A DNA stretch of 64,000 nucleotides from Hyaloraphidium curvatum. Taxonomy: Eukaryota > Monoblepharomycota > Hyaloraphidiomycetes > Hyaloraphidiales > Hyaloraphidiaceae. The translations under genes were made by a program, and so were the position numbers. The DNA is taken from assembly GCA_025558095.1 (NCBI GenBank), contig JAIVFI010000025.1, forward strand, positions 589,717 to 653,716. Direction: 5' to 3'. Below the pieces are notes generated by a model, which saw only the letters and a program-made list of their open reading frames with translations, searched no databases and was not told the origin of the DNA. This document shows positions 59,187 through 64,000 of the stretch, in pieces; position 1 is the stretch's first letter, and each line of letters opens with the position of its first letter.

Positions 59187-60740
59187 ATGTCGTTCAGGAC
59201 GTGGTCGGCGTTCGACAAGACGGCGGTGCTCAAACCGCACAGCTACGTGCCGCGCCCGCTCGGGGAGATGGACGTGGAGATCAAGATCACGCACTGCGGG
59301 GTGGGTTGAGCGGGGGAGGGACCGCGCTGGAGACGCCGGGAAGGGCGTGGGAAGGCCGCGGACGAAGGCGCTGTGGGCGTCGGCGGCGGCGTCCCGATTC
59401 GGATCCCACGGGCGGGTTGCAGCCGAGCGCGGCCTGCAGCGTGCAACCCGGCGGTCGTGTTGCCCGCCGGCGCTCCGCGTTCTTTCCTCGGTTTGAGGAC
59501 GAGGATTCGGAAGGCTTGCCGAGGAGGCCAACGTGGAATGCGATGCGCGACGGCATCCTGATCCCTCTTGCCCCCGTCGCTGACTCGTCTCCCCCTCCCA
59601 GGTGTGTGGCTCGGACATTCACACCATCGACTCCGGCTGGGGACCGACCAAGTACCCGTGCACCGTCGGGTCCGTTTCCTTCGCTCTGCTCCGACCCCCC
59701 CCGCACCCTTCTGATCGCCGCCCGCTTGTGACAGCCACGAGATCGTCGGCCACGTCGTCGCCGCCGGCCCCGCCGTCACGCAGCACAAGACCGGCGACCG
59801 CGTCGGCGTCGGCGCCAAGTCCAAGGCCTGCTGGCAGGCCGACTGCTTCGAATGCAGCAGCGGGATGGACCAGAACTGCCCCCGCGCGGTGGGCACCTAC
59901 CAGGGCGTCTACCCCGACGGCGCCGTCTCGCAGGGCGGGTACGCGGAGCGCGTGCGGACCGACGCGCGGCACGTGATCAGGATCCCGGACGGGGTCAAGA
60001 GCGAGCATGCCGCGCCGCTGCTCTGCGGCGGGGTGACCGTGTACGCCCCCCTCCGGCGCTACGGCGCGGGGCCGGGCAAGACCGTCGGCATCGTCGGGAT
60101 GGGCGGGATCGGCCACTTTGGCGTGCTGTTTGCCAAGGCCAAGGGCGCGCACACGATCGCCATCTCGTCGTCCGCCGCCAAGAAGGCCGACGCGCTCAAG
60201 CTCGGCGCGGACGACTACATCTCGACCGGCAAGGACTCGGAGGACGTGGCCAAGTGGCGCGGCAAGCTGGACTTCATAATCATCACCGCGTTGGTGTCCC
60301 GCGCGACCGCCTTCTCTCTGATCTGACGGTCGCTATCTCGCCAGCAACGTCCACGACGCGGCTTCTTTCGCCAAATACTTCTCGCTCCTCAAGACCCGCG
60401 GCGTGGCCGTCATGGTCGGCGGGCCCGAGGCGCCCCTGGAGGTCGGCCCCGGCCTGCTCATCTACGGCGAGAAGCAGCTCGGTGGGTCCCTCCCGCACCT
60501 CTACTTCCACGTGATCCTGACTCTGCCCTCCTACCTCCTTCCGCCGAAGTCGGCTCGGCCATCGGCCCCGTGACGGTGATCGAGGAAATGCTCGCCTTCA
60601 CGGCCGAGAAGAACATCCAGCCGTGGATCGAGGAGTTCCCGCTCAGCAAGTGCAACGAGGCCATCGACAAGGTCCGCAAGCTCGACATCAGGTTCAGGGC
60701 CGTGCTGACGGTCGACGAGGAGAGGGATTGGGAGAAGTAG
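59187..60740 (+). CDS. Zinc-dependent alcohol dehydrogenase (CAD/ADH6-like)
   Basis: Five exons: 59187-59300, 59602-59669, 59735-60289, 60345-60481 and 60550-60740; 354 aa. The catalytic zinc site is THCGVCGSDIH (Cys40) and GHEIVGHV (His62, Glu63, rebuilt across intron 2). The structural zinc lobe ACWQADCFECSSGMDQNC has all four Cys. KTVGIVGMGGIGHFGV is the NADP(H) motif, with an SSSAAKK strand end fitting NADP. The family reduces aldehydes (cinnamyl, medium-chain) with NADPH in the cytosol. Intron 1 is 301 nt, about five times the local norm; the others are 55-68 nt. Donors GTGGGT, GTCCGT, GTTGGT and GTGGGT. Convergent with the amidase gene. Confidence 0.92.
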
Positions 60741-60837
60741 GCGCGGTGGGGCTGGCGCCGGCTTCAACTAGAGCGGCAATGTGAGCTTGCCCGAACGAAG
60801 AACAGATCGTGGTTTAGACACGAGAAGATACACACGC

Positions 60838-61677
60838 TCACCCCTGCCTGACGACCTCGAAGGGCCTGTCGTTAAAGAGCGCCGGCACCTGCGCCCTCGC
60901 CTTCTTTATCTCGTCCAGGTCGACGGTCGCCACCACCACCCCCTCCCCCTCACCGGCATCCGCCAGCACCTCACCCCACGGCCCGACAACCATCGAATGC
61001 CCGTACCTCGCCAGCGTCCCCCCCTCTGCCTCGCCGCACTGCGACGCCGCCACGACGAAGCACCCGTTCTCGATGGCCCTGGCGCGCAAAAGCTCGGCCC
61101 AGTGCGCGCGCCCCGTCGTGCGGGTGAACGCGGCGGGGACCATCAGAATCTCGGCGCCGGATTGCGCAAGGGCGCGGTACAGCTGCGGGAAGCGCAGGTC
61201 GTAGCAGATGGAGAGGCCCAGGGCGGCGAGGGGGGTCTGGGAGACGACGGCGTGCGCGCCCGGGGCGATGGTCGCCGATTCCTTGTAGCTCTCCCTGCCG
61301 CCGTCGAGGTCGACGTCGAAGAGGTGGATCTTGTCGTACCGCGCGCGAACGGCGCCGTCGGGGTCCAGCACGAAGGAGCGGTTGGCGGTGCGGCCGTCGG
61401 CGAGGCGGACGCCCAGGGAACCGACGGCGAGCCACACCCGGGCACGCTTGGCAGAGTCCTTCAGGAAGGCGAGCGCGTCGTGCGACTCCTCCGGCTGGGC
61501 GCAGACGTCCATTTTCCCGGCCCGCATGCCGTACCCGCCGCAGTATTCCGGCAGCGCGACAAGCTGAGCTCCCTGCGACGCGGCGGACGCGATGAGGCCG
61601 TCCAGGGCGCGGAGGTTCGCGGCCGTGTCGAGGCTCGCGCAGTGCTGGACGCAGGCGACGGTGAGACGGCGGGCCAT
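60838..61677 (-). CDS. Nit-type carbon-nitrogen hydrolase (deaminated glutathione amidase-like)
   Basis: 279 aa from the ATG at 61677, single exon; an in-frame ATG at 61773 would add 32 Ala/Pro/Ser-rich residues that could act as a mitochondrial leader. The catalytic triad of the nitrilase superfamily is complete: Glu44 (VALPEYCGG), Lys116 (RYDKIHLFDVD) and Cys158 (GLSICYDLRFPQLYRAL). MVPAAFTRTTGRAHWAELLRA is the family helix that positions the substrate. The best match by pattern is Nit1/Nit2, which clears deaminated glutathione or omega-amido acids. All landmarks are intact. Convergent with the alcohol dehydrogenase 97 bp away. Confidence 0.9.
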   Translation of the reverse strand: MARRLTVACVQHCASLDTAANLRALDGLIASAASQGAQLVALPEYCGGYGMRAGKMDVCAQPEESHDALAFLKDSAKRARVWLAVGSLGVRLADGRTANRSFVLDPDGAVRARYDKIHLFDVDLDGGRESYKESATIAPGAHAVVSQTPLAALGLSICYDLRFPQLYRALAQSGAEILMVPAAFTRTTGRAHWAELLRARAIENGCFVVAASQCGEAEGGTLARYGHSMVVGPWGEVLADAGEGEGVVVATVDLDEIKKARAQVPALFNDRPFEVVRQG

Positions 61678-62574
61678 CGCGGCCGGGGCGATAGCGGATG
61701 AGCGGGTGCGGGGGGAGGAGGGGCGATCGACGATCGCTGAGCAGGGGCCGCCGCCCAGGACGACCGGCGGCATCAGGGGTCTCCTTGAAATCCGTCGACT
61801 TCACCGTCGGGTGCTCAGCTGCCGCTGCGTTGCGTCCAGGCAGGAACCAGGAGCCGTGGGGTGGTCCCTGATGGACCACCTGGGAATATGCCCGACGACG
61901 CTGCAATCCGAGGCTCCAGTGAAGAGATCGGAATTGAGTAAACTGAGAATCTCTGTTCGAAAGCATACAGAACGTCCTTCGGGTGCCATTGGTGGGTAGC
62001 GCATCGATCGTTGAAAGCACGTGAACGCTCCCCTTCGCCCCGCCGACTCGTCCAAACCACACCGTACCCGCCTCCGACCTCAAAATCGCCACCTGGCGGC
62101 TCCGCGAATGGAAGTGAGCCGCGCCCGAGAGTAGCCCCCCGCGCCGAAAGCCCGCCGTCCGTCCCCGTCCGGCTCCCCGTTTCCGGCCAACCGGCTGCTT
62201 CGCCCCACTACAGCCGCAATCCTGGCGTCGCGCTCCGGCACTACCGGGAACGGCGGCGCCGGGGGAAGCGAAGGATTGCAGCCGAGGTGGGTGACGTGGC
62301 ACTCCGGGTCTCGCGGTTTCTGCTGTCCGGTTGCGTCCGAGAGCCGGGCGGGGAGACGAGGGCGATACACTGGGACATCCGCTGCAGATGGAGAGGCAAA
62401 CGGTGCGCAAGGGGCGCCAGTGGGGCCGCGGTGAGGAGGGTGGTCGGGGTCGCTGTGGGAATCATCACTCGACGTCCTCGACCGGGTCAACCGACGTCAA
62501 CAGCTCCCGCAAGCATCGAGATCATACGATCTAGCCCTTGATTCAGACCCTGTCAATCGCAGGCGGCCAATGAA
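61678..62574. other. Intergenic, nothing recognised
   Basis: About 0.9 kb. Open frames are Arg/Ser/Pro-rich and inconsistent. Contains the amidase promoter and the 3' flank of the hotdog copy 2 gene. Confidence 0.35.
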
Positions 62575-63590
62575 TCAGAGCTTCAGCTTGCCGACTTTGA
62601 TCACGACCCCCTGCCCACGACCGAGCGGCACCCCGCCCCCTGTCTCGGCCTCCACCGCCACCGAGATCTTCCTCGGCTCGTCCTTGATCCGGCGCGAAAC
62701 GAACCGCACCCAGCCCGACGAAAGCACGGCGGGCTCGAACTCGAAGGCGAGCGTGCCGGTGAACACCATGTGGTGCTGCGGGTCGGCGTACCCGTCGAAG
62801 CACGCCGAGGTGCTGTGCGGGACGTACGGCTTGTCACAAAGAGCGCTTCCGGCGCCGCCGGATGGGGAACCCACTCGGCCATCAGGTACAGCGCCACCGG
62901 CAGCGCGTCGCTTTCCACCTCGAACAGGAACTCCCGCTTTCCGTCGAACAGCGTGCGCGTCCAGTGCCGCAATCTGTCCCGGGCGTCGCCGCCGAAGTTG
63001 GGGTACGACATCAGGCGGCCCCAGACGGCGTCCAGCAGGGGGGAGGGCGGGTCGCCGCGCGCGAGGGCGGCGGACACGTGCGCGGGGGCGGGTTCGCGGA
63101 TGAGGCGGAGAATCTGCGAGTCCCAGGTTGCCGTGGCGGTGACCAGGGGGGTTCCGGAGGCGGGGTCGACGATCGCGGCCTCGGTGTCGACCTCGTCCCC
63201 ACGCAGCGCCGTGACGCGTCCCGAGCATTTGACCCACGCCGGCACGGGGACGCCGGCCTTGTAGGACACCTCGATCCTCGCCAGCCGCCTCCCGCCCACG
63301 AGATCGCGCATCGTCTCGGCGAGCACGACCATCGACGCGGCGCCCTGCAGCACCATCTCCCCCTTCCCGGCGGACTTGCCGCCCGACGTCGCCTCGCCGC
63401 ACAAAATGGCGGCGTCGACCGCCCCGTCGAACACGCGCGAGACGTGCCGCGAGAAGAGCTGCGCGCCGCGGCTGCCGTGGGAGTAGTGGCCCGCGCCGGC
63501 GGGCGACGAGAGGTCGATGTCGAGGAGGGCGGCGCCCGGTGCGGGGGCGAGGAGCGCGCGGACCCACAGTGGTAGCGTTTCGTCAGACAT
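62575..63590 (-). CDS. Hotdog-fold (PaaI-type) thioesterase-like protein, copy 2
   Basis: Exons 63590-62875 and 62812-62575 (62 nt GTGGGT...CAG intron) give 317 aa. It aligns along its full length with the gene at 2998: WVRALLAPAPGAALLDIDLS, the hotdog helix LQGAASMVVLAETMRDLVGG, IEVSYKAGVPVPAWVKC and TPLVTATATWDS, and the second-exon block MVFTGTLAFEFEP and GQGVVIKVGKLKL. The intron falls at the same codon (after LMA) with the same donor, so the two genes are duplicates. It is on the opposite strand near the other end of the window. The expected function is acyl-CoA thioester hydrolysis; a substrate cannot be assigned. Confidence 0.7.
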
Positions 63591-63799
63591 GGGGGGGCGT
63601 TGAGGGTGGGAGACACACGACGGGCGATATCTCCCTCGGAACGGGCAGCCCCAGCCACGCGAAGGCCGCCCGCCCAATCGCGCCGAGCCAAGCATCCGCA
63701 CGGATACGCGTCGCCGACTCACCTCAGCGGTAGAATCCCAACGGATAGCTCGTGCGTGCCAAGGCAGGGCAGGGCAGGGGAACCTTAGGGATGGCCGCG

Positions 63800-64000
63800 G
63801 CACGGGCTCCGAGGTCCCAGATCTCGTGCCCGGCCCACGGTCCGGCCCAGCCGTTCCCATTGCGCAATCGTCAAGTCGCTGAGGCCCGTTCGGGATCCGT
63901 GGCAAGCACGGGGCGGGGATTCAGCGTAAGGGGACTCGAACGGACCATACCCGAAGCTTGGTCCGTCGCCACGCTTGCGCTCCCCGCCCGGTGGCCACTG
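63800..64000 (-). repeat. Inverted partial copy of the ~450 bp tandem repeat
   Basis: On the minus strand the window edge reads GTGGCCACCGGGCGGGGAGC, identical over about 22 nt to 5867-5888. It continues with GACGGACCAAGC, TATGGTCCG, GCCCCGTGCTTGC and an ACGGCTGG...GGACCGTGGGC block, in the order seen in the units starting at 5431 and 5874. The copy runs off the window, so its full extent is unknown. Confidence 0.65.

Noticed and set aside
63925-63960. GGACTCGAACGGACC, resembling a tRNA T-arm on the minus strand
   Set aside because: It falls inside the ~450 bp repeat; homologous units at 5431 and 5874 do not preserve it, and no cloverleaf forms.

Overview
The window looks like nuclear DNA of a GC-rich, intron-rich microbial eukaryote. 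I favour an early-diverging (chytrid-like) fungus; an alga or other protist is not excluded. The reasons are split genes with 50-75 nt GT-AG introns, ER-type enzymes (two desaturases, a P450, a cytochrome b5 fusion), a peroxisomal PTS1 tail, an E2 ubiquitin enzyme, NF-X1/R3H and NmrA proteins, and a non-LTR-type retroelement. No rRNA, tRNA, CRISPR or bacterial operon was seen. Exon joins below were placed by eye from reading frame, splice sites and family conservation. Every multi-exon model adds up to a whole number of codons.

Layout. 0-7.5 kb: a DUF2817 peptidase-like gene, a hotdog thioesterase-like gene, two repeat families (a ~130 bp dispersed element and a ~450 bp tandem array) and a short acyl-CoA-synthetase-like gene. 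7.7-11.6 kb: a retroelement with at least two complete ORFs (zinc-finger/RT and a PD-(D/E)xK nuclease) and a broken upstream ORF, linked by stop/start overlaps. 11.7-17.3 kb: a secreted Ser/Thr-rich protein, a small acidic protein, acyl-CoA-binding protein and a six-exon ZIP metal transporter. 17.3-20.1 kb is gene-empty. 20-25.5 kb: an SDR / P450 / GMC oxidoreductase group. 26-42 kb: an APH-type kinase, PQ-loop protein, DUF1003 protein, two HExxH membrane proteins (paralogues), an F-box-like protein, NF-X1/R3H protein, NmrA-like reductase and DUF5672 glycosyltransferase-like protein. 42-64 kb: hydroxyacyl-CoA dehydrogenase, PRXL2-like redoxin, a multi-TM protein, a YQxIQP-repeat protein, a divergent pair of novel AT-hook/acidic paralogues, a cytochrome b5-desaturase, a peroxisomal NUDT19-like CoA hydrolase, an SDR, an E2 enzyme, a HxxHH desaturase, a zinc alcohol dehydrogenase, a Nit-type amidase and a second hotdog gene followed by an inverted copy of the tandem repeat.

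How genes may work together. Fatty-acyl/CoA metabolism is strikingly over-represented: acyl-CoA-binding protein, two hotdog thioesterase-like genes, a synthetase-like fragment, hydroxyacyl-CoA dehydrogenase, two desaturases and a CoA diphosphatase with a peroxisomal AKL tail. The SDR/P450/GMC trio could be a small oxidative pathway. The most novel items are the stop/start-coupled retroelement, the head-to-head paralogue pair at 48.5-50.5 kb, the HExxH membrane protein pair, and a strong preference for GTGGG splice donors.
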